The position numbers and the translations under genes are program-made. Below are positions 9,198 to 17,592 of a stretch of 64,000 nt of DNA, piece after piece. Every line of letters starts with the position of its first letter. The first letter of the stretch is position 1. Under the pieces are notes generated by a model. That model worked only from the letters and a program-made list of their open reading frames with translations. It made no database searches and had not been told where the DNA came from. Source of the stretch: Candidatus Gastranaerophilales bacterium (GTDB taxonomy: Bacteria; Cyanobacteriota; Vampirovibrionia; Gastranaerophilales; Gastranaerophilaceae); NCBI GenBank assembly GCA_944325735.1, contig CALVBI010000003.1, positions 1 to 64,000 of the forward strand. Direction: 5' to 3'.

Positions 9198-9271
9198 GTG
9201 CCTGTAGCTCAGCTGGATAGAGCGTTTCCCTCCGAAGGAAAAGGTCGTGCGTTCAAATCGCATCAGGCACG
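9198..9271 (+). tRNA. tRNA-Arg (CCG)
   Basis: Full cloverleaf: acceptor GTGCCTG/CAGGCAC, discriminator G, anticodon arm TTTCC-CTCCGAA-GGAAA, so anticodon CCG (codon CGG). T-loop TTCAAAT. No CCA encoded. It follows the terminator of mgtE-LCP directly, and its last nine bases overlap the 3' end of hydE on the other strand. No separate promoter is visible in the space available. Confidence 0.95.
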
Positions 9272-10234
9272 ATTTCTATAACCACAAGAATCCGTTTCAA
9301 TATAACGATTGATAGTCTTTAATTTGAAATCTAAATCTTGTTTTGTTGCACTAATCTTATTTGGGTAAATTTCATACATTTTTTTATGACAATCATCAGT
9401 AAGATTTGGCATTACTACATTTGCACCGCTTTGCAAAGCAAGCAATCTACCATCAGATCTTAATGACTCCATTGCAGTAGTTGCAGGAATATTTATATCC
9501 TTTAATAAAATTCTTGTAACTGCCATTACCTTGATAGCTAAATCCAAACTTCCATTGTTTTCATTTTTCAAAGGAGTATCAGGATGAGGGATAAATGGAC
9601 CTATTCCGATCATATCAGCATCTAACTCTTTGAAAAATAAAATATCATCAGCTAAAGATTCTAAAGTTTGCTCAGGCAACCCAACAAGACAACCAGTACC
9701 CGTTTCATACCCCAACTTTTTTAAATCATAAAGACAACGCATACGATTATCAAAATTAGCATAAGGATGCATTTTTTTATACAAATTTTTATCAGTAGTT
9801 TCTATCCTTAATAAATACCTGTCTGCCCCTGCAGCTTTAAACGCTTTATAATCCTCAAAACTTTTTTCACCAATACTTAATGTCAAAGCAACACCAAGAT
9901 TTTTTATCTCAGAAATTATTTCACACATCAATTTTGTATTAAAAAATTCATCTTCACCTGATTGAAGAACAATAGTTTTAAATCCCTCATCAACACCTTT
10001 TTTAGCAATATCCAAAATTTCATCTTTAGATAATCTATAACGGTTAACATGTTTATTTGAAGATTGCAGTCCGCAATAAAGGCAATTGCATTTACAGATA
10101 TTTGAAAATTCAATCAAACCTCTTAAATGAACACCGTCACCTACATACTTTTTACGCACAGCATCAGCTTCTTTAAAAATATCAGTGTCAGGAGATGATA
10201 ATATATCAACAATTTCTTTTTTAGATAAATTCAT
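9263..10234 (-). CDS. hydE: [FeFe]-hydrogenase maturase HydE (radical SAM)
   Basis: Radical SAM enzyme that works with HydG and HydF to build the H-cluster of [FeFe]-hydrogenase. The 4Fe-4S motif CxxxCxxC is seen in NICKCNCLYCGLQ (residues about 46-54), preceded by HLRGLIEFSNIC. TIVLQSGEDE, LTLSIGEKS, GTGCLVGLPEQT and MIGIGPFIPHPDTPL match HydE rather than BioB. Length 323 is slightly short; the family often has about 350. The ATG is six bases after TATAAT and has no Shine-Dalgarno. The stop codon and last two codons fall within the acceptor stem of tRNA-Arg(CCG). hydG is 50 kb away in the same window; hydF and the hydrogenase itself are not present. Confidence 0.92.
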   Translation of the reverse strand: MNLSKKEIVDILSSPDTDIFKEADAVRKKYVGDGVHLRGLIEFSNICKCNCLYCGLQSSNKHVNRYRLSKDEILDIAKKGVDEGFKTIVLQSGEDEFFNTKLMCEIISEIKNLGVALTLSIGEKSFEDYKAFKAAGADRYLLRIETTDKNLYKKMHPYANFDNRMRCLYDLKKLGYETGTGCLVGLPEQTLESLADDILFFKELDADMIGIGPFIPHPDTPLKNENNGSLDLAIKVMAVTRILLKDINIPATTAMESLRSDGRLLALQSGANVVMPNLTDDCHKKMYEIYPNKISATKQDLDFKLKTINRYIETDSCGYRNRA

Positions 10235-10240
10235 AAAAAA

Positions 10241-10246
10241 ATTATA
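10241..10246 (-). promoter_or_regulatory. -10 box of hydE, leaderless geometry
   Basis: On the minus strand TATAAT is followed by six T and then the hydE ATG. No Shine-Dalgarno is present and no good -35 is seen. Confidence 0.5.
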
Positions 10247-10328
10247 TCACATCTATAAATTAATTAACTTTTATATTATAATAAATACGGTTGACAGCCG
10301 GTTTTGAATAAAAATCGAAAAAGTATAT

Positions 10329-10402
10329 GGCTTCGTAGCTCAGCAGGATAGAGCAGCGGTTTCCTAAACCGAAGATCGCGCGTTCGAATCGCGCCGGGGC
10401 CA
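10329..10402 (+). tRNA. tRNA-Arg (CCU)
   Basis: Acceptor GGCTTCG pairs with CGGGGCC including G-U pairs; discriminator A; anticodon arm GCGGT-TTCCTAA-ACCGA gives anticodon CCU (codon AGG). T-loop TTCGAAT. No CCA encoded. It lies between the divergent-facing ends of hydE (5') and the transporter gene (3'). Confidence 0.94.
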
Positions 10403-10423
10403 TATACTTTTTAATTTATACAT

Positions 10424-11725
10424 TTAAAATATTAAAACCGCAAGCAATGCAAATAATATTAAAGGGATATTATAATGCAAAAAAGTTGGGATACAAGTAT
10501 CTTTAATATGTTCATGCTGCCCGTCAATATTTAACCCTGCAGTAGGGCCTAAAGTAGTCCCAGAAGCAGGAGAGCCTGCATCACCTAAAGCGGCAGCTGC
10601 TGCAAATACAACTATTGCTTCCATCGGATTAAATCCAAGATGAATAAATATCGGAACAAATAAAACCGCTAATATTGGAATTGTACCAAAAGATGTACCT
10701 ATTCCAATTGTAATAAACAAACCGACAACCAACATTAAAAATGCTGCTAATAGTTTTGAACCCATCATAAAAGGTATTAAGCCATTAACTAAAGCATCAA
10801 TACCGCCTGTAGATTTCAGAACACCAGCAAAACCTGCAGCAACAAGCATAACAAAAGCTACATACCCCATTAATCCAATACCTTCATTGATTAAAATATC
10901 CATTTTTTCAGGATTAATAGCCCTTGTTCCAAAAATTATTGTCAATCCTATTAAAGCACCTAAAGGCAGAGACTTTGTCCACAATTGCACTGCTAAAGTT
11001 GCAATAGCAGCAAGTAATGTTATATAATGACTTCCTGTAAATCTAAGAGAACGACGTCTTTCTTCTCTGAATTGGACATTTTCATATTCTCTGGGTTTTC
11101 GATAAGATACAAATACTGCCCACAAAAGTCCACACAACAAGCCTAAGCCCAAAATCCAAACAGATTGCCAAACATCATTTACAGATACTCGCATTCCATT
11201 TAATGTCATATTATCTGCAAGAAGTCTTTGAAATATAAGTCCAAAACCTGCAGGGAATACAATATAAGGTGTTACAAGCCCAAATGCTAAAGCACATGCT
11301 ACTGCACGTCTATCCAATTTTAATTTATTCATTACATAAATTAAAGGCGGAATAATTACAGGAATAAATGCAATATGCACAGGTATCAAGTTTTGAGATG
11401 CACAAGCTAGCAAGGTAAGAATTAGAAGCAATATGAATTTATTATTTTTAATCAACAATGAAATTCTTTTAGCTAAAACATCAGCAAGACCGGTATGCGC
11501 CATAGCTGCAGCAAAAGTTCCTAGCAAAATATAGCTCAATGCTGTCTCACTGTTTTGCCCCATACCACCTATAAAAACATCCATAATCTGCCCTGCATGC
11601 ATTCCGGCAATTTTACCTGCAACAATTGCAGATACTAACAATGCCAATAAAACATTCACTCTACACAAGCAAAGTACGCATAATAATATTACTGATACTA
11701 TTATAGGGTTAAATAACAAATCCAT
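10424..11725 (-). CDS. NhaC/YuiF-type membrane transporter, predicted amino-acid or Na+/H+ antiporter
   Basis: A 433-residue polytopic membrane protein with about 11 hydrophobic segments. The N-terminus MDLLFNPIIVSVILLCVLCL and the C-terminal block GDAGSPASGTTLGPTAGLNI followed by DGQHEHI resemble the YuiF branch of the ion-transporter (NhaC-like) superfamily, which is predicted to move histidine or exchange Na+ for H+. The substrate cannot be decided from sequence. The GTSFGTIPILAVLFVP and TPYIVFPAGFGLIFQ segments fit the discontinuous helices of this fold. A weak AAGGA lies about 17 bases before the ATG. thyX lies 21 bases upstream on the same strand, so the two may be cotranscribed. Confidence 0.82.
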   Translation of the reverse strand: MDLLFNPIIVSVILLCVLCLCRVNVLLALLVSAIVAGKIAGMHAGQIMDVFIGGMGQNSETALSYILLGTFAAAMAHTGLADVLAKRISLLIKNNKFILLLILTLLACASQNLIPVHIAFIPVIIPPLIYVMNKLKLDRRAVACALAFGLVTPYIVFPAGFGLIFQRLLADNMTLNGMRVSVNDVWQSVWILGLGLLCGLLWAVFVSYRKPREYENVQFREERRRSLRFTGSHYITLLAAIATLAVQLWTKSLPLGALIGLTIIFGTRAINPEKMDILINEGIGLMGYVAFVMLVAAGFAGVLKSTGGIDALVNGLIPFMMGSKLLAAFLMLVVGLFITIGIGTSFGTIPILAVLFVPIFIHLGFNPMEAIVVFAAAAALGDAGSPASGTTLGPTAGLNIDGQHEHIKDTCIPTFLHYNIPLILFALLAVLIF

Positions 11726-11746
11726 AAATAATATAATTTTTCCTTT

Positions 11747-12454
11747 TTATTTAGAGATAATTTCTTCTAATTTTGGTTTTCTTCCACAAGATTTATCTTC
11801 GTCACAATATCCTAATCTTTCACATTTTGGCACAAGATAAGGTTTCAACCAAGGTTCTTCTTTTATCAATTCATCACACATCATTTTCACCATAGTCCTA
11901 ATCTCATATTGAGCACGAGTACAAAGTCTCAAGTTCGCAACATGGATTAATTCTCTTAAATTCAAGCTAACTACTAAAGAACTTGCAGCTGCATTTGGAA
12001 GTACAAATCTTGCATCTTCTGCAGGAATTCCAGCGTCTACAAATTCTTGATATTGCTCAGAAATTTTAGACATAAAGTTTTCAAATTTTTGTTTTAATTC
12101 AGGATTTTTCTCAATAGTAGGCGGAATTATGTAATCAAATTGACCTTTTTCTTTTACATATCTTTGAGATTTTTGAGAAAAAGACATATGTCTGTGTCTT
12201 ACAAGCTGATGAGTACAAGCTCTAGATACATTAGAGATAGCAAAACTTACCTGTATATGCTCAATTGTTGAATAATGACCAGAAGAAATAACCCTTTCAA
12301 TCAATTTAAGCATTTTTTCTTGATCATCAGTACTATTATAAATATTTATCGGATAATCTGCACTATAACATGTTCTGCAAGCTGTATATACAGTTTTTAA
12401 CATATTTTCTGGTTTTGAAATCAAATTTACAACAGGTTTGTTATTATTTTCCAT
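11747..12454 (-). CDS. thyX: FAD-dependent thymidylate synthase
   Basis: Makes dTMP from dUMP using methylene-tetrahydrofolate, FAD and NADPH. The ThyX motif is present as RHRHMSFSQKSQRYV (residues about 82-96). VLPNAAASSLVVSLNLREL and RLCTRAQYEIR are also typical. The start is the ATG at 12454, with GGGAG eight bases before it; a GTG six bases further up lies too close to that site. About 235 residues. The C-terminus carries extra cysteines (LVPKCERLGYCDEDKSCGRK), a pattern also seen in clostridial ThyX. No thyA is present in the window. A perfect 15-bp inverted repeat (12489-12521) lies just upstream. Confidence 0.95.
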   Translation of the reverse strand: MENNNKPVVNLISKPENMLKTVYTACRTCYSADYPINIYNSTDDQEKMLKLIERVISSGHYSTIEHIQVSFAISNVSRACTHQLVRHRHMSFSQKSQRYVKEKGQFDYIIPPTIEKNPELKQKFENFMSKISEQYQEFVDAGIPAEDARFVLPNAAASSLVVSLNLRELIHVANLRLCTRAQYEIRTMVKMMCDELIKEEPWLKPYLVPKCERLGYCDEDKSCGRKPKLEEIISK

Positions 12455-12488
12455 ACTCACATCTCCCTAATTATTAATCATAAAATCA

Positions 12489-12521
12489 ATTATACCACTC
12501 TTATGCTAAGAGTGGTATAAT
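12489..12521. terminator. Perfect 15-bp inverted repeat between pseudopilin 1 and thyX
   Basis: ATTATACCACTCTTA and its exact complement are separated by TGC. It sits after pseudopilin 1 and before thyX on the minus strand. The T-rich tail is weak (TGATTTTATG), so it could be a terminator or an operator; each arm also contains a TATAAT-like hexamer. Confidence 0.55.
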
Positions 12522-12550
12522 GTAAATTTTTGTAGAGTTAATAAAAACTA

Positions 12551-13308
12551 TTACCAAGGATAATCATCTTTAATCTTCCAGCCATCATACTGAATTAACC
12601 CTGCACAATAATCTCCAGAATAAGCACCTGCATTTTTATTACAACAATCTCGACAAGTTCCTAGTAATGTACTACGATTTTTAGATTGATTAACTTCTGT
12701 TACACCTGCCATATTTAAAGCACTTTTACCATCTGTATCTAATTTAAAAGTAAAAATATCCTTTCCACAGACGTTAGGTCTAGCATCTCCATTTATATCA
12801 ACATAAACTCTTACTACCATCCACTGCTTACCGTTATTATCAACCATAAAACTTACAATTGTTCCATCTTTTAGATAAATTACATAATTTCCATACCAAG
12901 ACCATAAATTTCCATTTAATCTATAACGTTTAACATTATATTGTGCAGGGCAATCAAAACCACAATCATTGCTAACATCTAAATATTTTATTATATAATT
13001 TTTTAAAAATGGCGGAATTACGTTTCTATATCCATCACTTACAGATCCAATATTATTCATCCCCCAAGTATTCATATCCCCATTTTCATCTTGAGATGTT
13101 ACAAAAGCATTACTCATGACAGAATATGCTTTTTTCAAGCGGTTTACAGTAACAGTTTTTTGATAATTTGCAATCAATGTAGGCATAGTCATAGCAGCAA
13201 CTACACCGATGATTCCTAAAGTTATAAGCACTTCCGCGAGTGTAAATGCATTAAAGGAGCTTAAAATTGCCCCCCCCCCGAATTTCCGGGACTAAATAAA
13301 TTTTTCAT
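12551..13308 (-). CDS. Type IV pilin-like protein 1, interrupted by poly-G tract (frame off)
   Basis: Pseudopilin: the N-terminal helix FTLAEVLITLGIIGVV, with Glu at +5 after the cleavage site, is the type IV prepilin/type II secretion signature. The proper start is ATG at 13308, with AGGAG seven bases upstream. From there the frame reads MKNLFSPGNSGGGQF and stops, because the tract of ten G (13279-13270) places the pilin in another frame. With G11 or G8 the product would be 252 residues with AILSSFNA before FTLAEV. The residue before Phe is Ala, not the usual Gly. The C-terminal domain is Cys-rich (CRDCCNKN) and ends YDGWKIKDDYPW, a motif shared with the gene at 56453. It may be phase-variable, decoded by slippage, or miscalled. 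Confidence 0.8.
13270..13279 (-). repeat. G10 homopolymer in pseudopilin 1
   Basis: Ten G on the coding (minus) strand, at codons 10-13 of the leader, directly before the pilin helix. Length changes of one base switch the reading frame. Confidence 0.9.
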
Positions 13309-13371
13309 AAATCAGCTCCTTATCTTATAATAACGATATTATTTTAACATATAAACAGAATTTTTTCAATA

Positions 13372-13404
13372 AAAAAAGGCTTTACACAATAGAAAGCCTT
13401 TTTT
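13372..13404 (-). terminator. Terminator of rpmE
   Basis: Stem AAAAAAGGCTTT/AAAGCCTTTTTT with a nine-base loop, followed by T on the minus strand, 16 bases after the rpmE stop. Confidence 0.88.
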
Positions 13405-13419
13405 ATCAAAATTAATAAC

Positions 13420-13623
13420 TTATTTTTTGTTACCGTAACGTTTGTTGAATCTTTCAACTCTACCTTCTGAGTCAAGAATTTTTTGTTGACCAGTGTAGAA
13501 TGGGTGACAATTATTACAAATTTCAACTGTAATATTATCGTTAATAGATCCTGTTTCAATTTCGTTACCGCATACACATTTGATAACTGTTTTCTTATAA
13601 TCTGGATGAATTCCGTCTTTCAT
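13420..13623 (-). CDS. rpmE: 50S ribosomal protein L31
   Basis: The 67-residue product starts [12 protein letters not shown] and keeps the zinc-binding cysteines in [13 protein letters not shown] and [13 protein letters not shown], so it is the zinc (C+) form. The ATG at 13623 has AGAGG six bases upstream; an upstream in-frame start at 13647 would read through that ribosome site. HPFYTGQQK is the family signature. Single-gene unit with its own terminator. Confidence 0.96.
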   Translation of the reverse strand: MKDGIHPDYKKTVIKCVCGNEIETGSINDNITVEICNNCHPFYTGQQKILDSEGRVERFNKRYGNKK

Positions 13624-13815
13624 TTCTAACCTCTTTCTTTTTCTCAAGATTCCAAACTTGATTTTTATTACAATTTCGACTAATTATATGATACAACAGA
13701 AATAAAAAAGTGCAAGCACTAATAAATCTCATGCATTTGTCTGATGTTAAAAATTTTTAAATTTGCAATAATTAAAACGTTATCCGTTATTAGATTTTTA
13801 AAGGTGAGAATTAGG

Positions 13816-13983
13816 ATGAATCTGCACGAACAATGTTTATTAAGATATCTGCAAAACCCCGATGAATTAGAATACTCTACAGAAATATTAAAACTTAACA
13901 ATTTTATTTTGGAAAAACAATTTTTGTTAAAACATTTTGTTGCCAAATCTTCTACATTCAATTATACTGAAAGAATGAAATAG
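13816..13983 (+). CDS. Possible small protein, 55 residues, ahead of the GGDEF gene
   Basis: ATG at 13816 preceded by AGGTGA nine bases upstream; 55 codons, MNLHEQCLLRYLQNPDE to NYTERMK. It ends 22 bases before the diguanylate cyclase gene and would be cotranscribed with it. The sequence is Leu-rich and helical, with no membrane segment and no known family recognised. A minus-strand frame (13719-13961) covers the same bases but has no ribosome site. It is plausible but not proven coding. Confidence 0.4.
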   Translation: MNLHEQCLLRYLQNPDELEYSTEILKLNNFILEKQFLLKHFVAKSSTFNYTERMK

Positions 13984-14005
13984 TATAATTTGAAGATAGA
14001 GGGTT

Positions 14006-15772
14006 ATGTTTAAAAGAATATCATACGCATTTGGATTAATATTTTTTATTATCTTTGCGTTTTTAATACTTAAAAATGCTAATTTAAACAATTTTATAGA
14101 CACTATTGAAAACAGAACTTTTGATTTACGACAAAGTATTTTAATAAATGAAGGAAGTAAAAAAGCAAGTCAAGATATTGTAATTGTAGCTATTGATGAC
14201 GCTACATATGAATATATTCTTGACAATTATGGTGAATGGCCGCTTCCTAGAGATATTTATGCAAAAATTGTAAATTATCTCGAGAAACAAAGTCCAAGAA
14301 GTATTGCATTTGACTTAATGTTTGTAAAATCTTTAAAAAGCAAAAATCAAGCTGATAAAGAATTAACAGATGTATTCAAAAAATACAATAACGTATTTAC
14401 ATCAATGAACTTTGACAATCAATCAGAAGACTTGAGAATACCTCCAAATCTACCTCAAAAATTAACAATTGATATAAAAAATAATTCTAAAATAGATTTT
14501 TCACAATTAACATACACAAATTGCAGAACAATAATTGAAGGAATTATAAATACAACTTCAAACATAGGTATAATAAATGTTTCACGCTCAGATGACGGGA
14601 TTCTAAGGAAAATGCCTTTAGTCGTAAAATATAAGGATGAATACTACCCTCAATTAGCTCTAAAAGTAGGCTTAAATTATTTAGGCGAAAAACAAACAGC
14701 ATTTGAAATTGATAAACATTCTGAATTCAAATTAGGTGATAGAAAAATCTATTTAGATAATGACGGAAGTGCTATCCTAAATTGGTACGGTCCTGCAGGA
14801 ACATACACTTATATTCCAATGTACCAATTGATTAAAGCTGTCAATGGAGAAAAAACAGAACTTGATTATGATTTTTCTAATAAAATAATCTATTTCGGAA
14901 CGACAGCTGCAAGTCTTTTCGATATTAAAACAGTACCTACTGGCAAAATATACCCAGGAGTTGAAGTTCAAGCAACTTATGTTAATAACATTATCGATAA
15001 CAATTTTATAAAAAAAGTAAATCGAGGTTATACAATAGCATTAAGTATATTATTAGCCTTATTTATTGCATCAGTTGTAACCCGTGTAAGTTCTGCTTTC
15101 ACAGCATCTATGATGTCTTTATCCGCATACTTTATCTATATTTTAATCGCATATTACTCAATGAAATATGAAAATTTATGGCTTGAAGTTGTTTATCCGC
15201 TAATATTTTCAATTGCAGCTTTTACATTTGCATATATTGTAAAATACTTAATTAAATCAAGGGACTTTGAACAACAATACAAACTTGCAACAACAGATGG
15301 GCTTACGGAATTATACAATCACAGATATTTCCAAGAACAAATTAGAATGCAAATTGAACAATCAAAGAGATATAGCCACAATTTTTCTCTAATTATCATT
15401 GACATAGATTTCTTCAAAAAATTCAATGATACATTTGGTCACCAATCTGGGGATGCAGTACTAAAACAAGTTGCACAAACCCTAAAGAAAAACGTACGTG
15501 CAACAGATATCGTATGTAGATATGGCGGAGAAGAAATGAGTATAATTCTTCCAAATACAGGTAAAGATGAAGCATTTTCGACTGCTCAAAAAATTTGTGA
15601 AAGAGTTGCAAATAAAAAATTTAAACTCTCAGGAGATAAAGAAACAAACGTTACAATAAGTCTAGGAGTATCAACATTCCCATATGACGGAGATAATGCA
15701 CCAGCAATCATTGAAGCTGCTGATAAAAGATTATACAATGCGAAAAATAACGGAAGAAACCAAGTTGGATAA
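14006..15772 (+). CDS. CHASE2-GGDEF diguanylate cyclase
   Basis: Membrane signalling protein predicted to make cyclic di-GMP. Order: N-terminal membrane helix (about 5-22), extracytoplasmic CHASE2 sensor (about 30-330, with IVIVAIDDATYEYI, GEWPLPRDIYAKIV and IIYFGTTAASLFDIK), three membrane helices (about 340-415), and a GGDEF domain (about 425-588). The active-site motif is GGEEM (about residue 507), a mild variant of GG(D/E)EF. The product-inhibition site RxxD is intact as RATD five residues before it. TDGLTELYNHRYFQEQ and DIDFFKKFNDTFGHQSGD are canonical. Length 588. A strong terminator follows the stop directly. The ligand is unknown. Confidence 0.93.
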   Translation: MFKRISYAFGLIFFIIFAFLILKNANLNNFIDTIENRTFDLRQSILINEGSKKASQDIVIVAIDDATYEYILDNYGEWPLPRDIYAKIVNYLEKQSPRSIAFDLMFVKSLKSKNQADKELTDVFKKYNNVFTSMNFDNQSEDLRIPPNLPQKLTIDIKNNSKIDFSQLTYTNCRTIIEGIINTTSNIGIINVSRSDDGILRKMPLVVKYKDEYYPQLALKVGLNYLGEKQTAFEIDKHSEFKLGDRKIYLDNDGSAILNWYGPAGTYTYIPMYQLIKAVNGEKTELDYDFSNKIIYFGTTAASLFDIKTVPTGKIYPGVEVQATYVNNIIDNNFIKKVNRGYTIALSILLALFIASVVTRVSSAFTASMMSLSAYFIYILIAYYSMKYENLWLEVVYPLIFSIAAFTFAYIVKYLIKSRDFEQQYKLATTDGLTELYNHRYFQEQIRMQIEQSKRYSHNFSLIIIDIDFFKKFNDTFGHQSGDAVLKQVAQTLKKNVRATDIVCRYGGEEMSIILPNTGKDEAFSTAQKICERVANKKFKLSGDKETNVTISLGVSTFPYDGDNAPAIIEAADKRLYNAKNNGRNQVG

Positions 15773-15773
15773 T

Positions 15774-15803
15774 AAAAAAGAGCTTTTAAAAAAGCTCTTT
15801 TTT
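15774..15803. terminator. Bidirectional terminator after the GGDEF gene
   Basis: Stem AAAAAAGAGCTTTT with its exact complement and a two-base centre. It serves the GGDEF gene and the convergent exported-protein gene at 15827. Confidence 0.9.
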
Positions 15804-15826
15804 ATTTTAATAAATTTATTATTACT

Positions 15827-16501
15827 CTAGATTACCGGTACATCAACTGGATCAACCAATATTACGTTTAAGACTTCACCTTTTCTTAGATTTACATCTT
15901 TTCCTTTTCTAATCATATCAGCTATACCATCATATACATAATATGCACCACCACCGATTGCTCCACCGACAGCACATATACCTGTCATTAATTGGTCAGC
16001 TACAATTACATCATCAAATACATCTCCGCCCCATTCTGTAGCGTTTACTGTAATATCTTTTGTTACTTCCCAATTTTCTTTTAATGCATCTTTGTATCCT
16101 CGAGAAGAAGTAATCCCTCCATCATAAGTTAAATCACTTCTACCTACAACAGAAAAAGTCAAAGGTAATTGTCTACCATTAGGTGTTACAACATGGTCAA
16201 AATCTAAATATAAAATCGCGCCTTTAGACATCCTTTTTGAAGGTTCAATTCTCCTAATTGTACCTCTAACAAGTGAACCCATAGGCAAAATAACATCTGT
16301 ATCAGCTGTTTGGTCTGTCATCATAACAGCAGTAAATTCATCACCTTGCTTATCCGTAGTAGTTGATATCGGATTCATTAACTGTAATGCAAATTTGGTA
16401 CCTGCAGGAATTCTTTTTGTTTTAGCCTTTGCATTAAAAGGTGCAGCAGATACAGTCTGAGCAAACAATAAAAGTGATAACATTATTGTAAAAAATCTCA
16501 T
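15827..16501 (-). CDS. Exported protein of unknown function
   Basis: 224 residues. Residues 1-19 (MRFFTIMLSLLLFAQTVSA) are a signal peptide. The mature part has beta-rich blocks: IPAGTKFALQLMNPIST, ILPMGSLVRGTIRRIE, LYLDFDHVVTPNGRQLPL, and a C-terminal LRKGEVLNVILVDP. The 'IPAGT ... ILPMGS.v.G.i' pattern recalls the beta-barrel of VirB10/TrbI-like proteins, but no other secretion genes are near. A Gly-rich segment (ICAVGGAIGGGAYYVYDG) could be a weak membrane or packing helix. Single gene, facing a terminator. Function not assigned. Confidence 0.78.
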   Translation of the reverse strand: MRFFTIMLSLLLFAQTVSAAPFNAKAKTKRIPAGTKFALQLMNPISTTTDKQGDEFTAVMMTDQTADTDVILPMGSLVRGTIRRIEPSKRMSKGAILYLDFDHVVTPNGRQLPLTFSVVGRSDLTYDGGITSSRGYKDALKENWEVTKDITVNATEWGGDVFDDVIVADQLMTGICAVGGAIGGGAYYVYDGIADMIRKGKDVNLRKGEVLNVILVDPVDVPVI

Positions 16502-16575
16502 AATAAAACTCTCCTTATTTTCAATTCATTTTAGACAATTTTTCAAAAAAAAGCAATAGGTAAAATATTAAGAAC

Positions 16576-16604
16576 TTGCTTGAATAACTAAATATTGGTA
16601 AAAT
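16576..16604 (+). promoter_or_regulatory. Promoter of TPR gene, leaderless geometry
   Basis: TTGCTT (16576-16581), 17-base spacer, TAAAAT (16599-16604), six bases, then ATG. There is no Shine-Dalgarno. The hexamers and spacing are identical to those upstream of the ABC ATPase gene at 57243. Confidence 0.75.
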
Positions 16605-16610
16605 TAACCT

Positions 16611-17537
16611 ATGTCAAAAATTGATAAAATAGAAGAACTCCAAAATATATTAAAAAATGACCAAACAAATTTTCAAGCTAGAAGAGAACTAGCTGTATTG
16701 TTACTAGACTGCGGGTATCCAGAAGAAGCAAAACAACATTTTTTATATTTATCCAAAATTTTTAATGATGACAGCGGGATTTTTTATAATCTTGGAATAA
16801 CTTATGAGAAATTAAAAGATTTAGATAAAGCTGAAGATGCTTATAAAAAAGCTATTGAATATTCTCCTGACGAGATCGATGCATATTACAATTTAGGACT
16901 TGTATATATTGATAAAAAAATGTATGAAAAAGCTGTTGATTGCTTTGAGAATGTACTTGCAAAAGACAATAATGACTCAAATTCTTATTTTTCAATCGGG
17001 CTTTGTTACTTTAAAGAAGGCAAACTAGATGGAGCAAAATACTACTTTCAAAGAACAATCGATATTAATGATGAAGATATTTATGCTCATTTTTATATTG
17101 GAAATATTTTAAAAGAACAAGGTCAAAATGATGAAGCAAAAGCAAAATTTCAAAAAGTTATAGAACTTTCCCCTGACTACAGTTGGGCATACTTTAATTT
17201 GGCAGCAATTGATTATGAAGAAGGGAATTTTGAATCTGCAGTCGAAAACCTTGAAAAAACACTGGAATTAAACCCAAAAGATATTGATGCATACAAAATT
17301 TATGCAAAAATTATGACCAAAAATAAAAATCTTGATGAAGCAGCTTTAATAATGGAGAAATCAATAGAAAATTGCGGTGGGAACGGTGATTCTTACTACA
17401 TTTTAGCTCAAATTCAAAAGATAAGAAAAGCAAATGAGGAGTATGTAAAATACATGAATTATGCTCTAAAATTCAATACTTCACTTTCTGTATCCCCAAA
17501 ACTTGTAAAAAAAGAACTTGATACATTCCTTTCATAA
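16611..17537 (+). CDS. TPR-repeat protein, cytoplasmic
   Basis: 308 residues of tandem tetratricopeptide repeats, visible as units such as GIFYNLGITYEKLKDLDKAE and DAYYNLGLVYIDKKMYEKAV; about seven or eight repeats. No signal peptide or membrane helix, so probably cytosolic, unlike the exported TPR protein at 1504. TPR arrays are protein-binding scaffolds; no partner can be named. The ATG lies six bases after a -10 box with a 17-base spacer to TTGCTT and lacks a ribosome site, predicting a leaderless mRNA. proS begins 55 bases after its stop and has its own ribosome site. Confidence 0.9.
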   Translation: MSKIDKIEELQNILKNDQTNFQARRELAVLLLDCGYPEEAKQHFLYLSKIFNDDSGIFYNLGITYEKLKDLDKAEDAYKKAIEYSPDEIDAYYNLGLVYIDKKMYEKAVDCFENVLAKDNNDSNSYFSIGLCYFKEGKLDGAKYYFQRTIDINDEDIYAHFYIGNILKEQGQNDEAKAKFQKVIELSPDYSWAYFNLAAIDYEEGNFESAVENLEKTLELNPKDIDAYKIYAKIMTKNKNLDEAALIMEKSIENCGGNGDSYYILAQIQKIRKANEEYVKYMNYALKFNTSLSVSPKLVKKELDTFLS

Positions 17538-17592
17538 AAGATTTTTATGGTAAAATAAAAGCATAAAATAATATATGTGAGGAATTAGCTTT

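Noticed and set aside
10292-10297. TTGACA ahead of tRNA-Arg(CCU) as a promoter
   Set aside because: No acceptable -10 hexamer lies 16-18 bases downstream, so no promoter was annotated.
13719-13961. Minus-strand open frame opposite the 55-residue small gene
   Set aside because: No ribosome site and low-complexity sequence; probably a shadow of the plus-strand frame.
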